Assembly (NCBI GenBank): GCA_005884305.1 | Contig: VAYL01000039.1 | Coordinates: 2,556 to 14,905, forward strand | DNA length: 12,350 nt | DNA from: Actinomycetota bacterium | GTDB taxonomy: Bacteria; Actinomycetota; Thermoleophilia; Solirubrobacterales; 70-9 | Reading direction: 5' to 3' | The notes under the pieces: model-generated | Told to the model about the DNA's origin: nothing | The model's input: only the letters and a program-made list of their open reading frames with translations | The model's database searches: none | Shown: positions 1-6,786 of the stretch, one piece after another | Position numbering within the stretch: the stretch's first letter is position 1 | Layout of the letters: each line of letters begins with the position of its first letter | Position numbers and translations under genes: made by a program

Positions 1-2
1 AG

Positions 3-1145
3 GTCGGGGTCACTCTCTGCTCGATCGGCATCGATTTCCTGGGCGAGCCGTTGTTGTCCAGGCTCCTCGAGCCCGCTTTCGGCGGCCTCGCGCACGCAGT
101 GGCCACGACGATCGCCGTAGTCATCGCCTTCGTCGTCGTCACATCGCTCCACATCACGTTCGGCGAGTTGACGCCGAAGCTGATCGCAATCCCGCGGGCG
201 GAGAGAACGCTCAGGCTCCTATCGCGCCCGCTGGGCGTCTTCCGGGCGATCAGCGCGCCGTTCACGGTCGGCCTCACCGCGATCGCCACCTGGATCGCGA
301 GTCGGCTCGGCGGCTCGTCGGCGTCCCTCGCCGAGCAGCACACCTCAGACGACCTCAAGATCATCATCTCCCAGTCGGCGACCGGCGGTGGCCTCGATCC
401 CGATGAGGCCGGGCACCTGAGCGGCGTGTTCCATCTGCACGAGCAGGAGGCTCGCGAGGTGATGACGCCAATCCCGGCCGTCGTGACGGTCAATGCGGGC
501 GAGTCGGTCGAGGACGCGCTCCAGCGATGTATCACCTCCGGGCACACGCGCCTGGTCGTGATCGAGGACCACAACCCGGACCGCGTTCGCGGCGTGGTCC
601 ACAACAACAGCCTCGTGCGCCTCTATATGAACGCGGGCCCGGACACCTCGATCGAGCCCGCGCTCCGGGAGGTCCCGATCTTCCCGGAGACCAAGGCCCT
701 CGACGATCTGCTGGCCGAGCTACAGCGCCAGCGCAGCTCGATCGCGGTGGTCTCCGACGAGTACGGGCGGACCGTGGGGATCGTCACCGTTGAGGACATC
801 CTCGAGGAGGTCGTGGGCGAGATCGAGGACGAGACCGACCCGCGCGCCGCGTCCGTCCGCAAGCTCACCGACGGCGACTGGTACGTCCGCGGCCACGTGT
901 CGCTAGGGGACCTGGAGGACGTGGGCATCCGCCTGCCGGTCTCGTCGGACGCGTTCAACTCGATCGGCGGCTACGTCTTCTCCGAGCTGGGGCGGCTTCC
1001 CAAGCGAGGCGATCGCATCACCGCCAACGGCTACGAGATCAGGGTCGAGTCGGTGCGGGAGAACCGCATCGTCGCCGTCCGTATCCACGGGTCGGCGGCA
1101 CCACCGGACGGCGCCCACCCGGACGAAACGCCGACGCCTGCCTAG
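3..1145 (+). CDS. CNNM/CorC (HlyC)-type DUF21-CBS membrane protein, 5'-truncated by the window
   Basis: The reading frame is open from base 3, and its first residues ([16 protein letters not shown]) fit inside a DUF21 (CNNM transmembrane) domain, so the true start lies upstream; the TTG at 51 is not the start. In order I see the end of DUF21 with hydrophobic helices and the family motif [10 protein letters not shown] (about 165-197), a tandem CBS pair beginning near EVMTPIPAV (about 457-840), and a C-terminal CorC/HlyC domain (about 865-1100, [19 protein letters not shown] onward). Members are inner-membrane proteins linked to Mg2+/Co2+ efflux or homeostasis, with CBS domains that bind adenine nucleotides; the old name hemolysin is misleading. 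The C-terminus ends in a short Pro/Asp-rich tail. The next gene starts 113 bp downstream with its own ribosome binding site. The family is sure; the transported ion is not determinable. Confidence 0.93.
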   Translation, partial: VGVTLCSIGIDFLGEPLLSRLLEPAFGGLAHAVATTIAVVIAFVVVTSLHITFGELTPKLIAIPRAERTLRLLSRPLGVFRAISAPFTVGLTAIATWIASRLGGSSASLAEQHTSDDLKIIISQSATGGGLDPDEAGHLSGVFHLHEQEAREVMTPIPAVVTVNAGESVEDALQRCITSGHTRLVVIEDHNPDRVRGVVHNNSLVRLYMNAGPDTSIEPALREVPIFPETKALDDLLAELQRQRSSIAVVSDEYGRTVGIVTVEDILEEVVGEIEDETDPRAASVRKLTDGDWYVRGHVSLGDLEDVGIRLPVSSDAFNSIGGYVFSELGRLPKRGDRITANGYEIRVESVRENRIVAVRIHGSAAPPDGAHPDETPTPA

Positions 1146-1193
1146 AGCCCTCGTTTGGCGCTTGGGATCGCGGTATTAGCGGGAATCGATCGG

Positions 1194-1223
1194 TTCGCTT
1201 CCGTCCGCGAGCGGCTCTAGCTT
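1194..1223 (+). promoter_or_regulatory. Weak candidate promoter for the 80-aa gene
   Basis: The 113-bp gap between the CorC-like gene and the next start holds TAGCTT (1218-1223), which fits the actinobacterial TANNNT -10 pattern. It lies 18 bp after TTCGCT (1194-1199), a poor -35 match. It would give a leader of roughly 30 nt before the start at 1259. This is pattern matching only. Confidence 0.22.
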
Positions 1224-1258
1224 GCGCTTCGTCCGGCTCACCTAATGAAGGGGCAGCC

Positions 1259-1501
1259 ATGTGGGTCATAAAGCTCACGGATAAGCAATTGGAGGTCCTC
1301 AGGGCGGTGCTTCGCGCCGAGGAACATCTGGGCCCGGCCCTCCGCGGAGCGCTGGAAGCGCTCGACCTCGCGCGCTGGGACGAGCTTCCCGATGCCCACC
1401 TTCCCTGGGAGGACGTATCCGAGACGGCTCGCCGTCAGGGGATCTCCGAGGCTGACGTGATCTGGGACCTCGCGGGCAAGCGCAAGCGCACGGCCGCATA
1501 G
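1259..1501 (+). CDS. Small hypothetical protein (80 aa)
   Basis: A clear ribosome binding site, AAGGGG at 1248-1253, sits 5 nt before the ATG, which supports this start. The protein is acidic in the middle with a basic C-terminal end (GKRKRTAA) and has no membrane segment or signal peptide. Residues 6-35 (TDKQLEVLRAVLRAEEHLGP onward) look like an amphipathic helix, and residues 53-72 (SETARRQGISEADVIWDLAG) resemble a helix-turn-helix-sized segment, but I cannot assign a DNA-binding fold. I do not recognise a family. It is monocistronic: the upstream gene ends 113 bp away and the downstream gene converges on it. Codon use looks like that of its neighbours, so it is probably a resident gene. 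Confidence 0.75.
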   Translation: MWVIKLTDKQLEVLRAVLRAEEHLGPALRGALEALDLARWDELPDAHLPWEDVSETARRQGISEADVIWDLAGKRKRTAA

Positions 1502-1512
1502 GAATTACTTAC

Positions 1513-1563
1513 GGCGGCTTCGCCGCCTGACGACACATGCTGCTGCGGCGACAAAGTCGCCGC
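1513..1563. terminator. Two tandem hairpins between convergent genes, candidate bidirectional terminator
   Basis: The 65-bp gap between the converging stop codons holds two perfect inverted repeats: GGCGGC-TTC-GCCGCC (1513-1527) and GCGGCGAC-AAA-GTCGCCGC (1545-1563). Neither is followed by a T-tract on either strand, so these are not canonical intrinsic terminators. Position and stem quality still make a transcription-end role on both strands the simplest reading. Confidence 0.5.
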
Positions 1564-1566
1564 CCG

Positions 1567-2394
1567 TCAACCCCCATAGTCGTAGAACCCCGCGTCGCTC
1601 TTGCGGCCCAGCTTGCCCTCTCCGATCAGCTCCTCGATGCGGCCTGGCGGTCGGTAGCGCTCCTCCTCGGTGTCGTCGAACAGGCTCTGGCCGATGGCGG
1701 CGGCCACGTCGAGTCCGATGAAGTCGAGCAGCCGCAGCGGGCCCATCGGATGGCCGGCGCCCAGGTGCATGCAGGCATCCACGTCTGCCTCCGGCATTCC
1801 GGTGCGCTCGAGCAGGCGCACGGCGTCGAAGAGGTAGGGGAACAGGAGCCGGTTGACGACGAACCCGGGCTGATCCGGGACCTCGACCGGAGTCTTCTCC
1901 AGCGCCGCGCACCAAGCACGCGCCCGCGCCGCGACGCCGTCCCGCAGGCCGTCGGGCAGGCAGAGCTCGACCAACTCCATGCGCTGGACGGGGTTGAAGA
2001 CGTGCAGGCCGAAGATGCGGTCGGGGTGACCGCTTCGCTCGGCGAGCTCGCGCACCGGGAGGGATGAGGTGGTGGTCGCGACGTCTGCGTCGCCGACGTC
2101 GCCCAGTGTCCGCAGCAGCTCGACCTTGATCTCCAGGTCCTCCTTGACGGATTCGACGATCAGGTCGCAGTCCGCGAGGTCGGACATGTCCGTCGTGACG
2201 CGGATTCTCCGAGCCGCCGCGTCGTCGACCTTCTTGCACTCGGCCTCCGCGCGCTCCTCTGCGCGCCAGGCTGACTGGTCGCTGCGCGCCCAGAGGCGCA
2301 CGTCGCCCACCCCACTGGCGATCGCAGCCACGCCGCACGCGATCGCACCGCTGCCGGCGATTCCCGGACGTTCGTATCCCTGTGACTCATTCAC
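1567..2394 (-). CDS. 3-hydroxyacyl-CoA (3-hydroxybutyryl-CoA) dehydrogenase
   Basis: It oxidises L-3-hydroxyacyl-CoA with NAD+ in beta-oxidation or butyryl-CoA metabolism. From the GTG at 2394 the protein is 275 aa, close to the usual ~280 of the stand-alone family. The Rossmann dinucleotide loop is GIAGSGAIACG (residues 11-21). The catalytic pair is His131 in GLHVFNPV and Glu143 in ELVE, 12 residues apart as in known enzymes. The C-terminal helical domain shows GFVVNRLLFPYLFD (177-190), AGHPMGPLRLLDFIGLD (213-229) and a closing KLGRKSDAGFYDY. The frame stays open upstream to 2655, but that extension overlaps the divergent gene and looks non-coding. The chosen start places a ribosome-binding AAGGG 8 nt upstream (plus-strand 2403-2407). 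KSDAGF replaces the more usual KSGxGF near the end. The family is certain; chain-length preference is not. Confidence 0.93.
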   Translation of the reverse strand: MNESQGYERPGIAGSGAIACGVAAIASGVGDVRLWARSDQSAWRAEERAEAECKKVDDAAARRIRVTTDMSDLADCDLIVESVKEDLEIKVELLRTLGDVGDADVATTTSSLPVRELAERSGHPDRIFGLHVFNPVQRMELVELCLPDGLRDGVAARARAWCAALEKTPVEVPDQPGFVVNRLLFPYLFDAVRLLERTGMPEADVDACMHLGAGHPMGPLRLLDFIGLDVAAAIGQSLFDDTEEERYRPPGRIEELIGEGKLGRKSDAGFYDYGG

Positions 2395-2402
2395 CCGGCT
2401 CG

Positions 2403-2419
2403 CCCTTACTATCACGGGA
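2403..2419 (+). promoter_or_regulatory. Leaderless-type promoter of the membrane protein gene, overlapping the divergent gene's RBS
   Basis: TACTAT (2407-2412) matches the actinobacterial -10 pattern TANNNT and ends 7 nt before the ATG at 2420, so transcription would start at or next to the start codon. A possible -35, GTGACT (2382-2387), lies 19 bp upstream. On the other strand 2403-2407 reads AAGGG, the ribosome binding site of the 3-hydroxyacyl-CoA dehydrogenase. The two signals share a base within a 25-bp spacer. Confidence 0.45.
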
Positions 2420-2860
2420 ATGGAGCAGCGGGCCCACAGGCTGATCCGGCCGGTGTTCGGCGCGGCGGCGGGGGTCGTCGTCGCGATGATGGTGCTGGGC
2501 GCGTTCTCGATGTGGACCGTGATCCCGTTCGGCTGGATCTGGATCGGGTCGAAGGTCTCGCAGACCCAGCAGCCCTCGGGCGGCCCGTACATGGTCGTGT
2601 TCGCGGGCATCGTCATCTCGATCTGCGCGATGGCGTGGATCCTCTCGCGGCTCAACCGGGTCTACGTCCGGATCACGGGCTCCTCGCGCCTGCCGAGCCG
2701 ATACCTCCCTGCCTGGCGAAAGAGCCTCAGCGACGAGCGGTCAAGGCTCCAGGGCCCGTCGGTCCTCGAGGCGGTGATCCTCTCGTCGGTACTGCTAGCG
2801 GGCGTTGCAATGGCAATTTGGTTCTTTATCGCCGCCGGCTCACCACTGCCTACTCAATAA
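2420..2860 (+). CDS. Small integral membrane protein of unknown function (146 aa)
   Basis: Three hydrophobic stretches are visible: a long one or hairpin at residues 12-43 (PVFGAAAGVV onward, ending GWIWIG), a second at 58-77 (MVVFAGIVISICAMAWILSR) and a third at 116-139 ending AIWFFIAAG. Between helices 2 and 3 is a basic loop (residues 78-112) with many Arg and Lys, probably cytosolic. I recognise no catalytic motif or named family. The frame is open upstream to 2069, but that part is antisense to the dehydrogenase gene; the ATG at 2420 is preferred because a -10-like TACTAT lies 7 nt before it. A large palindrome begins 3 nt after the stop codon. Function unknown. Confidence 0.78.
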   Translation: MEQRAHRLIRPVFGAAAGVVVAMMVLGAFSMWTVIPFGWIWIGSKVSQTQQPSGGPYMVVFAGIVISICAMAWILSRLNRVYVRITGSSRLPSRYLPAWRKSLSDERSRLQGPSVLEAVILSSVLLAGVAMAIWFFIAAGSPLPTQ

Positions 2861-2863
2861 GCG

Positions 2864-2967
2864 AGCGGGGCTGGGGCTCGACCCGGACCGCCACCGATTT
2901 GTCACGACATCGTCCGGATGTCATGACAAATGGGCGATGCGGATCCGGCCCGACCCCCAGCCCCGCT
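2864..2967. repeat. ~104-bp imperfect palindrome (large dyad)
   Basis: Outer arms AGCGGGGCTGGGG (2864-2876) and CCCCAGCCCCGCT (2955-2967) are perfectly complementary over 13 bp. Inner arms 2897-2911 (ATTTGTCACGACATC) and 2917-2931 (GATGTCATGACAAAT) match at 14 of 15 positions around a 5-bp centre. Between them are partly matching blocks, for example CCGGA 2883-2887 with TCCGG 2944-2948, offset by small bulges. It starts 3 nt after the membrane protein's stop codon and ends 7 bp before the thiolase operator. It could be a long RNA hairpin acting as a terminator, a palindromic repeat element, or a pair of protein sites; the sequence alone does not decide. Confidence 0.7.
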
Positions 2968-2973
2968 GGCGTC

Positions 2974-2991
2974 GTTGACTTGCCAGTCAAC
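2974..2991. promoter_or_regulatory. Operator-like dyad upstream of the thiolase gene
   Basis: The site is GTTGACT-TGCC-AGTCAAC, with perfect 7-bp arms, 55 bp before the thiolase start codon. The 20 bp at 2975-2994 match 16 of 20 positions of 8405-8424, upstream of the acyl-CoA dehydrogenase. Two beta-oxidation genes sharing such a site suggests a common TetR-type fatty-acid repressor; the regulator itself is not in this window. Confidence 0.65.
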
Positions 2992-3005
2992 CAGTCCGGT
3001 AGGCT
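2975..3005 (+). promoter_or_regulatory. Candidate thiolase promoter
   Basis: TTGACT (2975-2980, five of six matches to TTGACA) and TAGGCT (3000-3005, TANNNT type) are 19 bp apart. The -35 hexamer is the left arm of the operator dyad, so a bound repressor would block RNA polymerase. The expected leader is about 35 nt and contains the ribosome binding site GGGAGG (3032-3037). Confidence 0.5.
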
Positions 3006-3046
3006 CATTTGTACGGGCTGAATCGAACGACGGGAGGCTGAACCCA

Positions 3047-4228
3047 ATGGCGAGCAACGGGAACTTTCAGGGTCGCGAGGTAGTAATCGTCGAGGCGGCC
3101 CGAACCCCGATCGGCCGTGGCCACGAGGAGAAGGGGTACTACAAGGACACCCATCCCTCGACGCTTCTCGCCACTACCTACAAGGAGCTGATCGACCGCG
3201 CCGGAATCGACGCCTCCGAGGTCGAGGACGTCATCACCGGGTGCGTTCAGCAGTTCGGGGAGCAGGGCCTCAACATCGGGCGCAACGCCTGGCTCGAGGC
3301 CGGCCTTCCCATCGAGACGCCGGCCACCACGATCGACCGCCAGTGCGGGTCCGCCCAGCAGGCGGTGAACTTCGCGGCCGCGCTCGTCGCCTCAGGCGTC
3401 CATGACGCCGTGATCGGCAGCGGCGTCGAGCACATGGGGCACATCTCCTTCGCCGACAGCATGGAGGTCCAGAAGGAGCACGGCTTCGCCTTCTCGCCGA
3501 AGCTCATGGAGCGCTACAACCTCGTCCCGCAGGGAATCTCGGCCGAGATGATCGCCGACAAGTGGGAGATCCCCCGCTCCGAGCTCGACGAGATCGGCCT
3601 TCGGTCCCACCAGCTTGCCGCCAAGGCCACCGAGGAGGGGCGCTTCGAACGCGAGACGATCCCGTTCTCGGTCAACGGCGACACCTATGTCACCGACCAG
3701 GGCATCCGCCCGGACACTTCGCTCGAGAAGCTCTCGCAGCTGAAGCCGGCATTCAAGGAGGACGGCAAGATCACCGCCGGCAACTCCTCGCAGATCTCCG
3801 ACGGCGCCGCCGCGGTGCTGCTCATGTCCCGCGAGAAGGCCGACGAGCTCGGCCTGAAGCCCCGCGCGAAGATCGTCGATCAGACGACGGTCGGCGTCGA
3901 CCCCGTGATCATGCTCACCGGTCCCATCCCCGCGACGCGAAAGCTCCTCGAGCGCAACGGGATGAAGATCGACGACATCGACCTGATCGAGATCAACGAG
4001 GCGTTTGCCTCGGTCGTCGCGGCATGGCGGCGCGAGGTCGAGCCCGACATGGATCGCGTCAACGTCAACGGCGGCGCGATCGCGCTCGGGCATCCGCTCG
4101 GTTCCACCGGCGCGCGGCTCATCACGACCCTCCTCCACGAGATGGAGCGCTCCGACAAGGAGCGGGGTCTGGTCACGATGTGCTGCGGCGGCGGCCTTGG
4201 CACCGGCACGCTGATCGAGCGGGCCTAG
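3047..4228 (+). CDS. Acetyl-CoA C-acyltransferase (3-ketoacyl-CoA thiolase, FadA5-like)
   Basis: It cleaves 3-ketoacyl-CoA with CoA, the last step of beta-oxidation. The start is fixed by GGGAGG (3032-3037) 9 nt before the ATG, giving 393 aa, normal for the family; the frame extends upstream to 2930 but without support. Active-site residues are present: nucleophile Cys100 (TIDRQCGSAQQA), NEAF at 317-320, His349 (GHPLGSTGAR) and Cys379 (MCCGGGLGTG). The motifs GCVQQFGEQGLNIGRNAWL, VNVNGGAIALGHP and the run after Cys100 recall from memory the mycobacterial FadA5 group, which includes steroid side-chain thiolases; that substrate is a suggestion only, since fatty-acid thiolases share these motifs. 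A probable hairpin follows the stop codon, and regulation is likely by the dyad at 2974-2991. Confidence 0.95.
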   Translation: MASNGNFQGREVVIVEAARTPIGRGHEEKGYYKDTHPSTLLATTYKELIDRAGIDASEVEDVITGCVQQFGEQGLNIGRNAWLEAGLPIETPATTIDRQCGSAQQAVNFAAALVASGVHDAVIGSGVEHMGHISFADSMEVQKEHGFAFSPKLMERYNLVPQGISAEMIADKWEIPRSELDEIGLRSHQLAAKATEEGRFERETIPFSVNGDTYVTDQGIRPDTSLEKLSQLKPAFKEDGKITAGNSSQISDGAAAVLLMSREKADELGLKPRAKIVDQTTVGVDPVIMLTGPIPATRKLLERNGMKIDDIDLIEINEAFASVVAAWRREVEPDMDRVNVNGGAIALGHPLGSTGARLITTLLHEMERSDKERGLVTMCCGGGLGTGTLIERA

Positions 4229-4255
4229 GCCTTCGATCTCACGAAATCGACGGCC
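4228..4255 (+). terminator. Candidate hairpin terminator after the thiolase gene
   Basis: GGCC-t-TCGAT (4228-4237) pairs with ATCGA-c-GGCC (4246-4255) around an 8-nt loop, with one mismatch, starting at the last base of the stop codon. No T-run follows directly, although TCCGTTTC lies just downstream. It may separate the thiolase from the glycosylase 18 bp further on. Confidence 0.35.
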
Positions 4256-4273
4256 GGTCCGTTTCGGTCACGG

Positions 4274-4903
4274 ATGACTGCAACCTTCACCGAAGCCGAC
4301 GAGCACCTGCGCTCGGTCGATCATGTGATGCGCCGTCTGATCGACGAGCGCGGGCCGATCGATCCGGCAACCGATCGGCGCGGCAGCCGGCCGGACCCCT
4401 ACGAGGCGCTTGCTCGCGCGATCGTCGGCCAGCAGCTCTCGACTAAAGCCGCGCGCTCGATCTGGGAGCGCCTATTGGAGATTCTGGGCGGGAAGCTCTT
4501 GCCGCCGGCGGAGCTCCTGGCTATGGATCCCGAGACGATCCGCAGCGCGGGCCTCTCGCGGTCCAAAGTCAGCTTCCTGCTGGACCTGGCGCAGCGCATC
4601 GACGACGGGCGCCTGGATCTCGCCCGGCTGGCCGATCTCGCCGACGAGGACATCGTCGCGGAGCTCATCGAGATCAAAGGGGTCGGACCATGGACGGCAG
4701 AGATGTTTCTCATGTTTCACCTCGGCCGCCCGGACGTGGTCTCCACCGGCGACCTCGGCATCCGGCGGGCGGTGCAGATCGAGTACGGGCTGGACGATCT
4801 TCCGGGGCCCACGGACCTCGAGCGCATCGCGGAGCCCTGGCGCCCGCACCGCACGCTCGGCTGTCTCTACCTGTGGCGTTCGCTCGACAACGCCCCCGCC
4901 TAG
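4274..4903 (+). CDS. DNA-3-methyladenine glycosylase II-like (AlkA-type, HhH-GPD)
   Basis: It is a base-excision repair enzyme expected to remove alkylated purines. The 209-aa protein is a minimal HhH-GPD domain without AlkA's N-terminal domain. Residues 43-62 (YEALARAIVGQQLSTKAARS) form the conserved first helix with the family's GQQLS motif. The helix-hairpin-helix is LIEIKGVGPWTAEMF (131-145). The catalytic aspartate should be Asp160 in VVSTGDLGIRRA. The start ATG at 4274 has no strong ribosome binding site; the 45-bp gap to the thiolase holds a hairpin, so co-transcription is uncertain. MutY- or EndoIII-type function is unlikely because no Cys4 iron-sulphur cluster motif is present. Confidence 0.92.
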   Translation: MTATFTEADEHLRSVDHVMRRLIDERGPIDPATDRRGSRPDPYEALARAIVGQQLSTKAARSIWERLLEILGGKLLPPAELLAMDPETIRSAGLSRSKVSFLLDLAQRIDDGRLDLARLADLADEDIVAELIEIKGVGPWTAEMFLMFHLGRPDVVSTGDLGIRRAVQIEYGLDDLPGPTDLERIAEPWRPHRTLGCLYLWRSLDNAPA

Positions 4904-4910
4904 GGATCGA

Positions 4911-4941
4911 CGCTTTACTCGCGCATATGACGGGTAAAGCG
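4911..4941. promoter_or_regulatory. Inverted repeat before the LLM oxidoreductase gene, possible operator
   Basis: CGCTTTAC (4911-4918) and GTAAAGCG (4934-4941) are perfect 8-bp arms separated by 15 bp, in the 52-bp gap before the start at 4956. The spacer contains CATATGAC, whose TATGAC (4926-4931) is a possible -10. The layout fits an operator flanking a promoter or, less likely, a terminator of the preceding gene, as there is no T-tract. Confidence 0.4.
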
Positions 4942-4955
4942 CCAACTCTCCGCTG

Positions 4956-5987
4956 ATGACCGCCTTGGACCGCATCTCGATCGCCGCGATCGCGGACACC
5001 GCCGCCGATCTCGCGTCGCGGGCGCGCGAGGCCGAGGCGGCGGGCATCGAGTGCGTCTGGACGCCGGAGCTCTTCCGGAGCTCGGTCACTCAGGCGACGT
5101 GGATCGCCGCCGCCACCGAGAGGATCGGCATTGGAACGGGGATCGCGTGGGCCTTCACCCGCAGCCCGTTCATCCTGGCCGTGACCGCGCTCGACATCGA
5201 CGAGATGTCGGGCGGGCGGTTCCGCCTGGGCGTCGGCGCCGGCGTCAAGCGCCTGAACGAGACCTGGCACGGCGTCGAGTACGGGCGGCCGGCGCCGCAG
5301 CTGCGCGAGACGATCGAGGCCGTTCGCCTGATCATGCAGAAGGCGCCGACCGGCGAGCCGATCCGGTACCAGGGCAACTACCACGACCTCGACATCAAGG
5401 GCTGGGTGCGCCCGCACCCACCCGTACGCGAGGCCGTACCGATCTACGCGGCGGCCGTCCGGGAGGGCATGGCGCGCATGGCTGGGGACGTCGCGGACGG
5501 TCTGATCGGCCACCCGATGTGCTCGCTGCGCTGGCTGGACGAGGTGCTGGTCGCGAACTTCGAGGCTGGGCTCGCGCGGTCAGGGCGCGATCGGTCGACC
5601 TTCGCCTTCATCCCGACCGTCTGCTGCGCGATCTCCGACGACGAGGCGGCCGCGTACGAGGCCTGCCGGCGAACCATCGCGTTCTACGCCACCGTTCGAA
5701 CCTACGCGCCCCTCTGGGAGATGCACGGCTTCGGCGACGCCGCCGTCGAGGTCGGGAACGCGTTTCGCGCCGGCGACCTCGCAGGAATGCCGTCCCTGAT
5801 CCCGGACGGGATGGTCGATGCGTATTGCGCCGCTGGCTCACTCGACAAGGTCCGCGCGCGCGTTGAGGCGGTGGCAGAGCGCGCCGACGGCGTGTACCTC
5901 TCGCCACCGACCTACTTCATCCCGCCGGAAGAGCTGGCCGAGTACCAGCAGCGGATCGTCGACGCCTTCGCGCCGGCCCGCAGCTAG
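4956..5987 (+). CDS. LLM-class F420-dependent oxidoreductase
   Basis: It is a luciferase-like monooxygenase-family (beta/alpha)8 barrel, 343 aa, the normal length. Visible hallmarks are an early AREAEAAGIECVWTPELF (residues 23-40), the TERIGIGTGIAWAFTRSPF strand (54-72), the SGGRFRLGVGAG segment (85-96) typical of cofactor-binding LLM proteins, and ADGLIGHPM in the second half. The pattern recalls the actinobacterial F420 subfamilies (MSMEG_2256-like) rather than FMN-dependent luciferases; F420 use is inferred from family. The substrate is unknown. The start ATG at 4956 lacks a clear ribosome binding site. An inverted repeat lies in its upstream gap. Its stop codon is only 4 bp from that of the convergent methyltransferase, so transcripts from the two strands probably overlap. 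Confidence 0.93.
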   Translation: MTALDRISIAAIADTAADLASRAREAEAAGIECVWTPELFRSSVTQATWIAAATERIGIGTGIAWAFTRSPFILAVTALDIDEMSGGRFRLGVGAGVKRLNETWHGVEYGRPAPQLRETIEAVRLIMQKAPTGEPIRYQGNYHDLDIKGWVRPHPPVREAVPIYAAAVREGMARMAGDVADGLIGHPMCSLRWLDEVLVANFEAGLARSGRDRSTFAFIPTVCCAISDDEAAAYEACRRTIAFYATVRTYAPLWEMHGFGDAAVEVGNAFRAGDLAGMPSLIPDGMVDAYCAAGSLDKVRARVEAVAERADGVYLSPPTYFIPPEELAEYQQRIVDAFAPARS

Positions 5988-5991
5988 CCGA

Positions 5992-6786
5992 CTACGCCTC
6001 GGGCAGTCTGCCGCCCACGAACTGGATGACGCCTGCGAGGCGCTGACGGACGTTTGCGAAGCCGCGCTCCTGGAGCGCGCCGACGATCTCGTCGCCCTCG
6101 AACATCCGCATCCCGCTGACGCGCTCGACGACCGGCTTTAGCGGCGGCAGCGTGACCTTGCGCCGGACCGATGTCATGAGCGCGATGCGTCCGCCGGGGC
6201 GCAGCACGCGGCGCATCTCGTCCAGTCCGGCGAACGGGTCGGCGAACAGGTGCAGCGCTGCGAAGCAGCAGACGGCGTCGAATGTCGCATCGCCGAACGG
6301 CAGCGCGGTCGCGTCGCCGCGGATGAGCGCCAGATTGGGGAGCCCGGCCGCGACGAGCTCGGCGGCCCCGCGCGCGAGCATCGTCCGCGAGGCGTCGATG
6401 CCGACCACGAGCCCCTCCTCTCCGACCGCCTTGGCGAACTCGCGAGAGAAGTTCCCGGGGCCGCACGCCACATCGAGGACCAGGTCGCCCGGGCTCAGTC
6501 CGAGAAGGAGCCGCGCGATCCGGACCTCCTCGGCCATCCCCGGGCCGGTGAGTCCTTTCGCCACGCGAGTCAGCGCCGGTCGCCAGTACCGCTCGTAGAT
6601 CGCCGGCACGAGGCTCGTCGTCATCAGGTCCTGCGTCGCTCCCGTGGACTCCAGGTCTTCCGGCAGCAGGTCCAGGTAGCCGTGCGCCGTGGAATTCGGC
6701 CGCTCGGCCTTGGCCCGCGCCTCAGGCACAAGCAGCTCGCGAGCGCGCCGCAGCCCCAAGGCCTCACCGGACGTTGCGGACGTCAT
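5992..6786 (-). CDS. Class I SAM-dependent methyltransferase (Methyltransf_11/UbiE-like)
   Basis: The 264-aa protein has the Rossmann methyltransferase core in its second half: motif I VLDVACGPGNFS (103-114), the acidic ribose-binding Asp131 in VGIDASRTML, GDATALPFGDATFDAV (157-172) and post-motif LRPGGRIALM (195-204). An N-terminal ~95-residue helical extension with GYLDLLPEDLE and IYERYWRPAL probably forms the substrate lid. The target (lipid, quinone or other small molecule) cannot be deduced. Its ATG shares one base with the stop codon of the preceding 85-aa gene (TGATG), which implies translational coupling. It is the last gene of a three-gene minus-strand cluster headed by the CWB2 protein. 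Confidence 0.92.
   Translation of the reverse strand: MTSATSGEALGLRRARELLVPEARAKAERPNSTAHGYLDLLPEDLESTGATQDLMTTSLVPAIYERYWRPALTRVAKGLTGPGMAEEVRIARLLLGLSPGDLVLDVACGPGNFSREFAKAVGEEGLVVGIDASRTMLARGAAELVAAGLPNLALIRGDATALPFGDATFDAVCCFAALHLFADPFAGLDEMRRVLRPGGRIALMTSVRRKVTLPPLKPVVERVSGMRMFEGDEIVGALQERGFANVRQRLAGVIQFVGGRLPEA

Noticed and set aside
1505..2338. 277-aa minus-strand open frame
   Set aside because: It is an extremely Arg/Gly-rich shadow of the dehydrogenase gene with no family signature.
2069..2419. 5' extension of the membrane protein to 2069
   Set aside because: It runs antisense through the dehydrogenase and gives a Ser-rich nonsense sequence before the hydrophobic core.
2395..2655. 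N-terminal extension of the hydroxyacyl-CoA dehydrogenase to 2655
   Set aside because: The extension is antisense to the membrane protein gene and does not look like a Rossmann N-terminus. The dinucleotide loop starts 10 residues after the GTG at 2394.
2930..3046. Upstream extension of the thiolase to an ATG at 2930
   Set aside because: It would begin inside the large palindrome and translate the operator and promoter. The ATG at 3047 has a proper ribosome binding site and gives the normal family length.
2850..3047. 65-aa minus-strand open frame across the palindrome and operator
   Set aside because: It has no ribosome binding site, no family resemblance, and overlaps regulatory-looking DNA.
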